From assembly GCF_001613365.1 (NCBI RefSeq), contig NZ_BDCF01000034.1, positions 1 through 64,000 of the forward strand: 64,000 nucleotides of DNA. Direction: 5' to 3'. The translations under genes and the position numbers were made by a program. Numbering within the stretch: the first letter of the stretch is position 1; every line of letters starts with the position of its first letter. This DNA comes from Nocardia xishanensis NBRC 101358 (lineage in GTDB: Bacteria > Actinomycetota > Actinomycetes > Mycobacteriales > Mycobacteriaceae). Positions 50,354 through 59,263 of this stretch are shown here, in pieces. The notes below the pieces were generated by a model that searched no databases, had not been told where the DNA came from, and was given only the letters and a program-made list of their open reading frames with translations.

Positions 50354-52348
50354 TCAGGGCAGTGCGGTGAGGGTGACCGTGCTCCCCGGCTGGACCTTGG
50401 CCGCCGCGCCCGGGCTCTGGCCGATGACCACGGAGCCGTCCGACGGGGTCAGCTGCTGGACCTGGACGCGCAGGCCGAGGCCCTCCAGCTTCTGCTTGGC
50501 CTCGCCGACGCTCTGGCCGACCAGGAAGGGCAGCTTGACCGCGTTGGAGACGATCAGCGCGACGCCCTCACCGGAGTTCACCGTGCTGCCCGCCGCCGGA
50601 TCGGTGCCGATCACCTGGTCGGCCTCGATGGCCTTGTCGTATTCGGTGCGCGTCTCGCGGACCTTGATGCCCGCGGCGGTGAGCGCCTGCATGGCCTCCT
50701 CGGTCGTCTTGCCGCGCACATCGGGGACCTTCACCGGCTGCGCGCCGTTGCTGCGGAAGACCTTGACCTGTCCGCCCGTCGGCAGCACGGTGCCCGGCGC
50801 CGGCTCGACCTTCGCGAGCGAACCCTTCGGCGCCTGGCTGCCCACCTCGCCCGCGTCGACCGGCTGGAGTCCGGCGTCCTTGATGAGCTGATTCACCTTG
50901 CGCACGTCGTCGCCCGGCTTGATGTCGGGCACCCGGGGCTTGCCGCTGGAGACCAGTACGGACACCGTCGTGCCCTTGGTCACCTTGGAGCCCGCGGACG
51001 GGTCGCTACCGACGACGCCGCCGGCCGGGATGGTGTCCGAGGCCTTCTGTCTGATCTCTGTCTCGAAGCCTGCCTCGCGCAGCGTCGCGGTGGCCTGCTC
51101 GCTGCTCAGCCCGGCGATCGGCGGCACCGCCTCGTAGCGGCCGACGCCGAGCCACCAGCCGCCGACACCCACGATCAGCGTGAGGACGGCGACGATCGCG
51201 ACCCACAACAGGGTCGTCCTGCGCGACTTGCGGCGGTCGGCGTCGTAGGGGTCGTACGGCGGCTGACGCAGGTCGGCCGTGCGCGGATCGTGGCCTGTCG
51301 GCGGTCCGTACGACCCGTGCGGGTCGTACTCTCCGGACGGTCCGTAGTCGGGCACCCGAGGTCGCTGCGCGGTGACCACCTTGGTGTGCTGGGTCGGCTG
51401 CGGCGTGTGCGCGTCCGGCGCGGGGCCGGGGCGCGGTGTCGCGGCCCTGCCGCCGGGGTCGGCGCGGAAACTGGCGCTCAGATGCTCGGCCGATTCCCGC
51501 GGCGCGGGCACCCGGTAGGGCGGCAGGCTCAGCCCGGCGGCGATCGAACGCAGCTCAGCGGCCATCTCGTTGGCGTCAGCGAAACGGTGCGCGGGCTCCC
51601 TGTTGGTGGCGCGGGCGACCAGCTCGTCGAACTCCGGCGGCACGCCCGCGATGAACTGGCTCGGGCTCGGTACGTCGTTCTCGATGCGCTGATACGCCAC
51701 CGACAGTGACGTGTCGCCGATGAAAGGGACACGGCCGGTGAGCATTTCGAAGATCAGCACGCCGAACGCGTACACGTCGCTTCGGGAGTCGGCGGTGCCG
51801 CTGGTCACCTGCTCGGGGGAGAGGTAGGCCGCCGTGCCGAGGATGACGCTCGCCGAGGTGGTCGTCGCGGCCGCGACCGCGCGCACCAGGCCGAAGTCGG
51901 CGATCTTCACCTCGCCGGAATCGGAGATGAGCACGTTCTCCGGCTTGACGTCGCGGTGCACCAGGCCCGCGGAGTGCGCCACCCCGATAGCGGCCAGCAC
52001 CGGTTCGGCCACCGCCCGCACGGCGTGCGGCGGCATCGGCCCGCGTTCGCGCAGCAACTCGCGCAGCGTGCCGCCCTCGACCAGTTCCATGATCAGGAAC
52101 GGATGGTCGCCGTCGACGCCCTGGTCGTACACCGCGACCAGCGCGGGATGCTTGAGCTTGGCGACCGCGCGGGCCTCGAACTCGAACCGGGCGAGAAACT
52201 GCGGATCGGCGGCGAACTTCGGGTCCATCACCTTGATCGCGACCGGGCGATCAAGGCGGGTGTCCTCGCCGCGGAAGACCATCGACATCCCGCCCCGAGC
52301 GATCGGCGCGTCAATCCGGTAGCGCCCCTCCAGCATCTGCCCGATCAA
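50354..52348 (-). CDS. pknL: Serine/threonine protein kinase with PASTA domains
   Basis: 664-residue receptor-like kinase. The kinase domain has the glycine loop IARGGMSMVFRG, VAIKVMD, HRDVKPENVL, DFGL and activation loop ending GTAAYLSPEQ. A Pro/Tyr-rich juxtamembrane region precedes the helix LLWVAIVAVLTLIVGVGGWWLG and four extracellular PASTA domains that should sense muropeptides. The TTG at 52348 is favoured (GGAGG 7 nt upstream); GTG at 52381 is the alternative. Adjacent to the divergent 52516 gene as in M. tuberculosis, where PknL lacks PASTA repeats. Confidence 0.9.
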   Translation of the reverse strand: MIGQMLEGRYRIDAPIARGGMSMVFRGEDTRLDRPVAIKVMDPKFAADPQFLARFEFEARAVAKLKHPALVAVYDQGVDGDHPFLIMELVEGGTLRELLRERGPMPPHAVRAVAEPVLAAIGVAHSAGLVHRDVKPENVLISDSGEVKIADFGLVRAVAAATTTSASVILGTAAYLSPEQVTSGTADSRSDVYAFGVLIFEMLTGRVPFIGDTSLSVAYQRIENDVPSPSQFIAGVPPEFDELVARATNREPAHRFADANEMAAELRSIAAGLSLPPYRVPAPRESAEHLSASFRADPGGRAATPRPGPAPDAHTPQPTQHTKVVTAQRPRVPDYGPSGEYDPHGSYGPPTGHDPRTADLRQPPYDPYDADRRKSRRTTLLWVAIVAVLTLIVGVGGWWLGVGRYEAVPPIAGLSSEQATATLREAGFETEIRQKASDTIPAGGVVGSDPSAGSKVTKGTTVSVLVSSGKPRVPDIKPGDDVRKVNQLIKDAGLQPVDAGEVGSQAPKGSLAKVEPAPGTVLPTGGQVKVFRSNGAQPVKVPDVRGKTTEEAMQALTAAGIKVRETRTEYDKAIEADQVIGTDPAAGSTVNSGEGVALIVSNAVKLPFLVGQSVGEAKQKLEGLGLRVQVQQLTPSDGSVVIGQSPGAAAKVQPGSTVTLTALP

Positions 52349-52502
52349 GTGATGTCCTCCGGCTTTCACAAAACTGCTCACCCCGCGCTCGTGACGCGAA
52401 CTGCGACAGACCGCCCCGTGCGGCCCCCACGATGGTAACCGTGCCGAGCGGCCGAACCCGTCTGTCGCCCGGGTGTCACACGACGCGCGGCGCCACACCG
52501 TC

Positions 52503-52508
52503 TACCGT
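52503..52508 (+). promoter_or_regulatory. Putative leaderless -10 element of the 52516 gene
   Basis: TACCGT followed by 7 nt and the GTG at 52516. Confidence 0.55.
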
Positions 52509-52515
52509 TGTGCGG

Positions 52516-52884
52516 GTGAGTGCATTTCCCTGCAGCGAGGATGTCCTTCCGGAGTCCGTGGCAATGCTGCCGCTGCCCGAGGTCGCCGACCGGCTCGGGA
52601 TCGTGGTGACGCGGGTCCATCAGATGCTGCGCGACCACCAACTCCTTGCCGTGCGCCGCAATGGAGTGGCGAGCGTTCCCGAGGTCTTCTTCGACGACAC
52701 CGGCGCGGTGACCAAGCACCTGCCCGGGCTGATCACCGTCATGAAGGACGCCAAGTACACCGACGAGGAGATCCTCGAGTGGATCTTCACCGACGACGCC
52801 AGCCTCCCCGGCAAACCCATCGACGCGCTGCACGGCCCCCTCGCCCGCGAGGTGCTCCGCCGCGCCGCCGCCGACCCCTTCTGA
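52516..52884 (+). CDS. Winged-helix DNA-binding protein (Rv2175c-like)
   Basis: 122 residues: LPLPEVADRLGIVVTRVHQMLRDHQLLAVRRNGVASVPEVFFDDTG is a helix-turn-helix with a short wing; the remainder, IITVMKDAKYTDEEILEWIFTDDASLPGKPIDALHGPLAREVLRRA, is helical. The mycobacterial homologue is a DNA-binding substrate of PknL; here the divergent pknL makes the same link plausible. GTG at 52516 preceded by TACCGT. Confidence 0.88.
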   Translation: MSAFPCSEDVLPESVAMLPLPEVADRLGIVVTRVHQMLRDHQLLAVRRNGVASVPEVFFDDTGAVTKHLPGLITVMKDAKYTDEEILEWIFTDDASLPGKPIDALHGPLAREVLRRAAADPF

Positions 52885-52898
52885 ACCTCGCGGACCGT

Positions 52899-52940
52899 CC
52901 GCACGCCTCGCAGCCCTTGTTGCGTGGGCGAGGCGTGCGG
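52899..52940. terminator. Bidirectional terminator between 52516 gene and crtB
   Basis: 13-bp stem CCGCACGCCTCGC / GCGAGGCGTGCGG with a 16-nt loop between convergent genes. Confidence 0.75.
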
Positions 52941-52956
52941 CACGTGTGCGAGCCCG

Positions 52957-54009
52957 TCAGGGGAGGGCGGCGGCGAGCAGTTGGGTTGTGGCGACGAGTA
53001 GGCGTCGGCGACGGGGGACGATTGCCCGGGTCCGGAAGATCGCATAGCCGGATCGCTCTATGCGGTCGAGGATTTCGGCGTAGAGGGCGGCGGCAGCGCG
53101 GATGGCAGGGCGGACCTTGGGGTTGAGCAGGTCGATGCCGGGGTCGGCGGTTCGGTAGATGTCGCGGTTGATCGCGATCAAGTGAGCGAGAGCGCGACGG
53201 ACTCGCGGATCGGTGTGGCCGGTGCGGCGGCAGTGCGCGAGCAGGTCGGCGTCGACGCCGAAGGCCGCGAGGTGGTCGGCGGGCAGGTACACGCGCCCGC
53301 GGTCGAGATCCTCGGCGACATCGCGCAGGAAGTTGGTGAGCTGGAAGGCCTCGCCGAGCGCGGCGGCCGCGGGTTCGGCTTCGGCCGTCGGCACGACGGT
53401 GCCGAGCACAGGAAGCAGTTGCAGACCGATGGCGGCGGCCGATCCGCGCATGTACTCGCGCAGCTCGGCCATCGTGGCGTAGCGATCGCGGAAATGATGG
53501 GCGCCGGGGACGTCCATGCGCATCGAGTCCAGGAAGGTCCAGAAGTGCTCCGGATCGATCGCGAAGCGGTCGACGGTATCCGCTAGCGCGGACAGTATCT
53601 GGGTTCGGAGCAGCGGAACCGCCGTGTCCTGCGCCGCGAACGCGCCATGCTCGAGGGCCGTCCGCAGCTGTTTCTCGATCAGGTCCAGTTCGTTGGCGGG
53701 GCCTTGCCCGAAGATGTCCAGCGACTCCGGCGAGTCGGCGGCGCGCACGAGGCTCTGGTCCGCGTGGTCGACGATGTCGTCCACGATTCGCGCGAACGCG
53801 TAGAGCGCGTGCACCGCAGGTCTTCGGTCCGCCGACAACAGCCTGGTCGCCAGGAAATACGTGCGCCCGTGCTCCGCGGCGATCGCCCGGCACGCGCGGT
53901 ACGCGGACTCCAGGCTCACCTCCGCGTTCACTCCCGGACTTCGTCCGGCCGCGCCCGTTCCGAGTACCTGCGCTAGGCCCGGGTCGTCGTCGGATCTCGC
54001 GGCGCTCAT
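52957..54009 (-). CDS. crtB: Phytoene/squalene synthase
   Basis: 350-residue head-to-head prenyl transferase joining two geranylgeranyl diphosphates to phytoene. First Asp-rich motif YAFARIVDDIVDHAD near 72-86, second NFLRDVAEDLDRGRVYLP near 205-222, plus YMRGSAAAIG. The ATG at 54009 overlaps the stop of the mannosyltransferase gene (ATGA at 54006-54009), so both come from one mRNA. With GGPP synthase and CrtI this gives lycopene-type carotenoids; no cyclase gene is in the window. Confidence 0.92.
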   Translation of the reverse strand: MSAARSDDDPGLAQVLGTGAAGRSPGVNAEVSLESAYRACRAIAAEHGRTYFLATRLLSADRRPAVHALYAFARIVDDIVDHADQSLVRAADSPESLDIFGQGPANELDLIEKQLRTALEHGAFAAQDTAVPLLRTQILSALADTVDRFAIDPEHFWTFLDSMRMDVPGAHHFRDRYATMAELREYMRGSAAAIGLQLLPVLGTVVPTAEAEPAAAALGEAFQLTNFLRDVAEDLDRGRVYLPADHLAAFGVDADLLAHCRRTGHTDPRVRRALAHLIAINRDIYRTADPGIDLLNPKVRPAIRAAAALYAEILDRIERSGYAIFRTRAIVPRRRRLLVATTQLLAAALP

Positions 54010-55751
54010 GGACGTGCAGCGGTGGCCGCGACGACGGCGCGCGGGGCGGCCTGCTGCGGGGGAGTCGAACGCAGGCGCAGCGGGTCGACGGTGCGCAACG
54101 AGAGCGCGGCGACGACCGCGGCGAAGGTGGCCGCCGCCACGTGCCAGAAGTTGTACAGGCCGATCGAGCCGTCCGGCTGGAACACCAGCATCAGCCAGGT
54201 GCACAGGCCGACCAGCACCATGAGCGTCGTGGTGGACAGCGCGAACGCGGCGGCCAGCGCCAGCGGCCACGAGTAATACCAGGGCAGCGCGGCGGGGGAG
54301 AGGATCACGATGCCGACGAACGCGATGAGGATGCCGAACACCGCCTCGCGCTCGCTGTGCCGGAATCGCCACCAGGTCCACACGAGCACCGCGACGAGCG
54401 CGAGCGCGCACAGCGCGCGGGTGACGGTGAGCACCGATTCCATGCGCAGCGGGGTGATCCAGGTGGTGGCGTGCGCCATGATGGTCGGCAGCGAGAGCCA
54501 GTTGATGATCTTCTTCGAGCCCGACAGCGCGGTCAGCCAGCCGATGCCGACGCCCGCGATGGCCGAGGCCGCGACGAAGACCACCGCGAACACGCTCAAT
54601 CCGAGCCCGGCGATCTTGGCGAAGGTCATGGCCGGGTGCGGCATGTCCGGTCCGGCTTTCGCGGCGTCCGGGGCGCCGTTCTCGGGCGTCGAACTCGGAT
54701 CCGCAGGCGCGTTCGGGTCCGCGGCCGCGCGTTCGGCGGCGCGGCGTTCCCGCTCGTGCAACATCCAGATCCACACCAGGAACGGCAGCGCGATGCCCGC
54801 GGTGGCCTTGATCGCCACGCCGATGGCGACGACCACGATGCCCGCCACGTGATGACGCTCCAGCACCAGGGCGATGCCCGCGCACATCAGACCGACCATC
54901 AGCATCTCGTTGTGCACGCCGCCGATGAGGTGGATGAGCACCAGCGGGTTGAGCACCGCGAGCCACAGCGCGACCGTCGGCTTGCCGCCCAGGTGTTTGG
55001 TCAGATACGGCACCGCCCACATCATCAGCGCGAGGCCGGGCAGCATCACGAGGCGCAGCGCGATCGTGCCCGCGACCACGTTGTCACCGGTGATCGCGGT
55101 GATGGCGCGGCCCAGCAGCAGGAACACCGGGCCGTACGGCGCGGTGGTGGTGGTCCAGACCGGGCTCACATTGTCCAGCAGCACACCAGGATTCGCGACG
55201 GGACCGACCTGGTAGGGGTCGAAGCCGTCGCGCAGCAGCGCGCCCTGGGCCAGGTAGGAGTAGGCGTCGCGGCTGAACATCGGCACCGCGAAGAGCAAAG
55301 GGAAGATCCATATTCCGACGATGGCGCGCAATTCGTTGAGCGTCACCCCGGCGCCCGCGCGGTTGCCGAGCCCGAGTGTGGTGCGTCCCAGGCGAACCCA
55401 CGCGGTGATCATCAGCAGCACGCCGATCCAGATCAGCATGGTCGACAGCGCGTAGCCGTGCCCGAACCGCAGCCACGACAGGTTCATCGCCTCGAGCAGC
55501 GGATCGCGCTGACGCACACTGCCCGCGCCGAACCCGCCGAAGGTGATCATCACCGCACCGAAGAAGCCGAGCAGCGCGGCGTGACCCTCGGGGCTGCGCG
55601 CGAAATCGGCGTAGGTCTGCATCCGATCCAGAAGGCCGAGCCGGTCGGCGGATCGCGGGGCGCCGGACCCCTGGGTGCCGGGACGACTCGACCCGCGGGG
55701 CGCGGTGTCGGTCGGCGGTGCGGCTGCGGCGCTCGTATCGGGGGGATGCAT
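54006..55751 (-). CDS. GT-C polyprenyl-phosphomannose alpha-mannosyltransferase (MptA/MptB-type)
   Basis: 581-residue integral membrane protein with more than ten hydrophobic helices. GFFGAVMITFGGFGAGSVRQRDPLLEAMNLSWLRFGHGYALSTMLIW is the MptA/MptB start; the GT-C acidic site lies in RDAYSYLAQGALLRDGFDPYQVGP. It lengthens the alpha-1,6-mannan of lipomannan using polyprenyl-phosphomannose. The cytosolic loop near 350-400 is Pro/Ala-rich. ATG at 55751 follows GGGGGACC. It lies between crtI and crtB. Confidence 0.9.
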   Translation of the reverse strand: MHPPDTSAAAAPPTDTAPRGSSRPGTQGSGAPRSADRLGLLDRMQTYADFARSPEGHAALLGFFGAVMITFGGFGAGSVRQRDPLLEAMNLSWLRFGHGYALSTMLIWIGVLLMITAWVRLGRTTLGLGNRAGAGVTLNELRAIVGIWIFPLLFAVPMFSRDAYSYLAQGALLRDGFDPYQVGPVANPGVLLDNVSPVWTTTTAPYGPVFLLLGRAITAITGDNVVAGTIALRLVMLPGLALMMWAVPYLTKHLGGKPTVALWLAVLNPLVLIHLIGGVHNEMLMVGLMCAGIALVLERHHVAGIVVVAIGVAIKATAGIALPFLVWIWMLHERERRAAERAAADPNAPADPSSTPENGAPDAAKAGPDMPHPAMTFAKIAGLGLSVFAVVFVAASAIAGVGIGWLTALSGSKKIINWLSLPTIMAHATTWITPLRMESVLTVTRALCALALVAVLVWTWWRFRHSEREAVFGILIAFVGIVILSPAALPWYYSWPLALAAAFALSTTTLMVLVGLCTWLMLVFQPDGSIGLYNFWHVAAATFAAVVAALSLRTVDPLRLRSTPPQQAAPRAVVAATAARP

Positions 55752-55835
55752 GTGGTGTCGGTCCCCCCGGCAAGGTCGGCGGTCGCAACCGCGAGCGAAT
55801 AGGTCGGCGATCAGTTTAATGGTTCGCCCGGAACA

Positions 55836-57401
55836 CTATCCCGCTGGTGCGGGCGGTTCATCCCGAGTAACGGCCGTCGCACCGGTAATTCGGTTTGCCG
55901 CCAGTTTTCCCGAGAGCAGCGCCGTAGGCACGCCGACGCCCGGGGTGGTGCCGCAACCGGCGATAACCACGTTGTCGCTGAACTTCGGGAAATTACGCGG
56001 CCGGAAAGGCCCGGTCTGCCGGAAAATGTGCGCGACGGAGAACGGCGTGCCCGCGATCATGCCCTGTGCCCGCCAGGTGCGCGGGGTGTCCAGGTGGTCG
56101 ACGGTGAAGTGCTCGGCGATCCCGCGGTAGCCGCGCGTCTCCAGGACCTCGAGCAGCTCGCGCAGATAGGGCCGGGCCAGCCGGTCCCAATCGAGCGGGG
56201 CGCTCTCCAGATTGGGGCAGGGCGCGAGAAGCGAGAACGGCTCGTGTCGTCCGTCGGGCCGGTCGATGTAGAGGCCGGGATCGGTCAGGGCGGGGCGGGT
56301 CAGCAGCAGCGAGGGGTCGCGCATCAGCTGTCCGCCGCGACGCGGTGCCGCGGCGATCTCGTCGAAGGTGGTGTCCCATGCCGCGCCGAAGTCGATGGTG
56401 TGGTGCGCCTGGATCGGCCAGGTCGCGGCGATCTCGGCCGGGATGGTGCCGTGCGCGACCACCGCCGACGGCGCGGCCCGCAGTCCGCGCCTCGGCCGGA
56501 CGCCGAAGCGTTCGACCGAGCCGATGTCGGCGGTGAGCACCACCGCGTCGCAATCCAGCGCGTGCCCGTCGGCGGTGCGCACCCGGCGGGCCCGCCGTCC
56601 CTCGTAGTCGATTCCGGTGACTTCGGTGTTCAGTCGCAGCACCCCGCCGGCGGCGGTGAACGCCTCGCCCATGGTGGCGGCGATGGCGCGCATACCGCCT
56701 TCCGGGAAATAGACGCCGAGCGAGGTGTCCATGTGCGGGATCGCGCCGTAGACGGCCAGCGCGTCGGCGGGCGCCATGCCGGCGTAGAGCGCTTGGAAGG
56801 TGAACAGCCTGGCCAGCCGCGTGTCGGTCAATATCCGGCCGACGCGCGGTCCGAGCCTGCCGAACCCGCCGAGGCGCACCAGGTCGACCAGCGCGGCGCG
56901 TTTGCGCGGGTAGCGCACCATGTCCAGCGGCGAGTCGAAGTTGGTGTCCATGAACTCGGTGAACTCGGCGCGGTAGACGCGCGCCAGCCAGTCGCGGAGC
57001 CTTCGGTAGCGGTTCGCCTCGGCGGGGCCGCAGGTGCGGGCGACCTCGTCGGCCATGGCGTCCGGGTCGGCGAACACCCGGATGGTCGAGTCGTCGGCGA
57101 AGCGCGCGTGGTAACTCGGCGCGAGCCGGTGGATGCGCAGCGGCACGGGGCCGGATTCGGGCGTGCGGCCGACGGCGGCCAGCGCGTCGGTGATCAGTTC
57201 CGGCAGCGTGAGCACCGTGGCGCCGTTGTCGATCTCGTAGTCAGGCCCGCGATACCGGCCGACCCGGCCGCCCGGATGATCGGCCCGCTCGAGCAGCGTG
57301 ACCGACCGTCCAGCGCCGGTGAGATACAGCGCGGCGGCGAGGCCGGACAGGCCCGCGCCCACGACGACCACCCGATCGGTCGGTCCCGCAACGGTTTTCA
57401 T
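55836..57401 (-). CDS. crtI: Phytoene desaturase (CrtI-type)
   Basis: 521-residue FAD-dependent desaturase. VVVVGAGLSGLAAALYLTGAGRSVTLLERADHPGGRVGRY is the dinucleotide-binding start; the C-terminal FAD motif is DNVVIAGCGTTPGVGVPTALLSGKLAANRI. ATG at 57401 has GAGGAGGGTCGA upstream, a very strong site. It belongs to the crt group with the GGPP synthase upstream and crtB downstream, interrupted by the mannosyltransferase gene. Number of desaturation steps cannot be told. Confidence 0.92.
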   Translation of the reverse strand: MKTVAGPTDRVVVVGAGLSGLAAALYLTGAGRSVTLLERADHPGGRVGRYRGPDYEIDNGATVLTLPELITDALAAVGRTPESGPVPLRIHRLAPSYHARFADDSTIRVFADPDAMADEVARTCGPAEANRYRRLRDWLARVYRAEFTEFMDTNFDSPLDMVRYPRKRAALVDLVRLGGFGRLGPRVGRILTDTRLARLFTFQALYAGMAPADALAVYGAIPHMDTSLGVYFPEGGMRAIAATMGEAFTAAGGVLRLNTEVTGIDYEGRRARRVRTADGHALDCDAVVLTADIGSVERFGVRPRRGLRAAPSAVVAHGTIPAEIAATWPIQAHHTIDFGAAWDTTFDEIAAAPRRGGQLMRDPSLLLTRPALTDPGLYIDRPDGRHEPFSLLAPCPNLESAPLDWDRLARPYLRELLEVLETRGYRGIAEHFTVDHLDTPRTWRAQGMIAGTPFSVAHIFRQTGPFRPRNFPKFSDNVVIAGCGTTPGVGVPTALLSGKLAANRITGATAVTRDEPPAPAG

Positions 57402-57627
57402 TCGACCCTCCTCGACCTCCGGGCACGGCGGGCTACCCGTGAAACTCTGCGTCGGCCGGCACCGCGCCGATCACCGGACGACAGGGCCGTTTCCGCAACC
57501 GCAAGGGCTGGTCGCTACCGTGCGGTGTTCGCTCCGCCATCATCCCATGCCTGCCGGTCGGTAGGTGGATCGCTACGCGGTGTGCGGCGCCGGTCGGCTC
57601 GCCGATCCGGCGCTCGAAAGACGGGGA

Positions 57628-57828
57628 CTAGTCCTCGGCGGTGTCCCGCGGCGCTGAACACGCGCGGGGGACACGGACGCCGCGCCGGGTCGGCAGGGCG
57701 GCGCCGAGGATCAGCCGACGTTCGGTCAGCGCGGCCGTCGACTTCCCCTTGCGCTTGCCTGTGCTGCGCGGGGCCGGTCCTGCGCCGACGGCGATCACGC
57801 GATCGGCTGGTCCCACAACGGCTTTCAT
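57628..57828 (-). pseudogene. Decayed duplicate of the crtI 5' end
   Basis: An in-frame ATG at 57828 starts MKAVVGPADRVIAVGAG, matching MKTVAGPTDRVVVVGAG of crtI at 12 of 17 residues and about 41 of 51 nucleotides; after that the match fades (GKST against GRSV) and the frame ends at 57628. The ATG overlaps the GGPP synthase stop (ATGA at 57825-57828), so this was once coupled to it. No C-terminal crtI sequence remains; the 226 bp to crtI hold nothing else recognisable. Confidence 0.6.
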
Positions 57829-59072
57829 GCGGTCCTCCTGGTTGCGGCCAGTGCCATACCGCGCAGTTGCTCTTTCGCGGCGGGGGTGGCCGAGCTGGAA
57901 TCTATGGCGGCTAGGCCGCGGTCGGTGAGGTCGGCGATGCGGCGTTCCACTTCGTCGACGGCGCCGAGCTCGGTGAGCACGGCACGCAGGCGCGTGACGT
58001 CATCGGCGCCGAGATCGGTGCCGATGCTGGTGCGCAGCAGGTGCGCGGCGGATGGGTCGGTGGCGTCGGCGCGGCGCAGCGCCTCGGCGAGCAGTACCGT
58101 GCGCTTGCCCTCGCGCAGGTCGTCGCCGGAGGGCTTGCCGGTGACCTCGGGATCGCCGAACACGCCGAGCAGGTCGTCGCGCAGCTGGAAGGCGATGCCG
58201 ATGTCGGTGCCGAAGGTGCGGTAGGCCGCGATGAGGTCGCGGTCGGCGGCGGCGATGGCGGCGCCGAGGTGCAGCGGGCGCTCTACGGTATAGGCGGCCG
58301 TCTTGTAGCGGTTGATGCGCAGCGCGGCCTCCACCGACTCGTCGCCGACCGCTTCCCCGTTGATGTCGAGCAGCTGACCGCCGAGCACCTCGGTGCGCAT
58401 CTGCGCCCAGACCGGCGCGAACCGCGCGAGGGCGGCCGGGGGAAGCCCGGCGGCGTGCACGAGGTCGTCGGCCCAGGCCAGGGCCAGGTCACCGATCAGG
58501 ATGGCGACGCTGGCGCCGAAGTGGGCGGCGTCGCCGGACCAGCCGCGCTCGCTGTGGCGCTGCTCGAAATCGACGTGCACGGTGGCGAAACCGCGGCGGG
58601 TGCGGGAGGAATCGATGATGTCGTCGTGGATGAGCGCGCACGCCTGCAACAGTTCGAGGGCGGAACAGGCGGCGAGCACCGCGCCCGCTTCGGCGCTGTC
58701 CGGGTCGCCGCCCGCGCCGAGCCAGCCGGTCCAGGCGAACGCGGGCCTGGTGCGCTTGCCGCCGCGGAGCACGAACCGCTCCAGCGTGTCGGCGGCGTCG
58801 ACGAAGACCGGACCGAGTGGCTCCACGATGGGCCGCCGGGCGGCGAAGAACTCGATGAGTCGGTCTTGGACGGCTGCCGTGAATTCGGGCGTGCCTGGGA
58901 TCGGCGTCCGCCGCGCGTCGGCGGGCGTTGCCGGGGTTCGTGTCGGAGTACCGGGTCCGGCGGACAGAGGAACCTCCAGGGTCACGGGTGTGGTCGCGCC
59001 GGTCGAGCGCGACGAGTGGTCTGTGAGCGAGCGTGTGTCACCGCCGCCCGGGTCGGCGCGATCGCGGCGCAC
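57825..59072 (-). CDS. idsA: Geranylgeranyl diphosphate synthase (polyprenyl synthetase)
   Basis: Trans-prenyltransferase supplying GGPP. First Asp-rich motif IHDDIIDSS and second RDDLLGVFGDP, with VLRGGKRTRPAF and the chain-length residues near ELLQACALIHDD. From the GTG at 59072 it has 415 residues with a Pro/Thr-rich disordered first 60; GTG at 58985 is an alternative. It is upstream of the crtI remnant and its ends overlap by ATGA. Product GGPP rather than longer chains is an inference from the carotenoid neighbours. Confidence 0.88.
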   Translation of the reverse strand: MRRDRADPGGGDTRSLTDHSSRSTGATTPVTLEVPLSAGPGTPTRTPATPADARRTPIPGTPEFTAAVQDRLIEFFAARRPIVEPLGPVFVDAADTLERFVLRGGKRTRPAFAWTGWLGAGGDPDSAEAGAVLAACSALELLQACALIHDDIIDSSRTRRGFATVHVDFEQRHSERGWSGDAAHFGASVAILIGDLALAWADDLVHAAGLPPAALARFAPVWAQMRTEVLGGQLLDINGEAVGDESVEAALRINRYKTAAYTVERPLHLGAAIAAADRDLIAAYRTFGTDIGIAFQLRDDLLGVFGDPEVTGKPSGDDLREGKRTVLLAEALRRADATDPSAAHLLRTSIGTDLGADDVTRLRAVLTELGAVDEVERRIADLTDRGLAAIDSSSATPAAKEQLRGMALAATRRTA

Positions 59073-59251
59073 GTCCGGTCCGGCCGCAGCGATAGTGGTG
59101 CCGTATCAGAGAATACGCGGTCATCCCATCCCGTCGGCGACCAACCTCCGCCTGGTGAAAACCACTCATGGGGTGGCCGGACATAGGACGTTTCGCGCGC
59201 GGATATCCGCCGGACCTGGAGCGAGCGCGCATGTCAGGACAGGCGTCCCAC

Positions 59252-59257
59252 TACACT
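59252..59257 (+). promoter_or_regulatory. Putative leaderless -10 element of metF
   Basis: TACACT followed by 6 nt and the GTG at 59264. Confidence 0.6.
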
Positions 59258-59263
59258 GAACCG

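Noticed and set aside
54141..55802. 553-codon plus-strand frame opposite the mannosyltransferase gene
   Set aside because: Arg/Gln/His/Glu-rich antisense shadow of a membrane protein.
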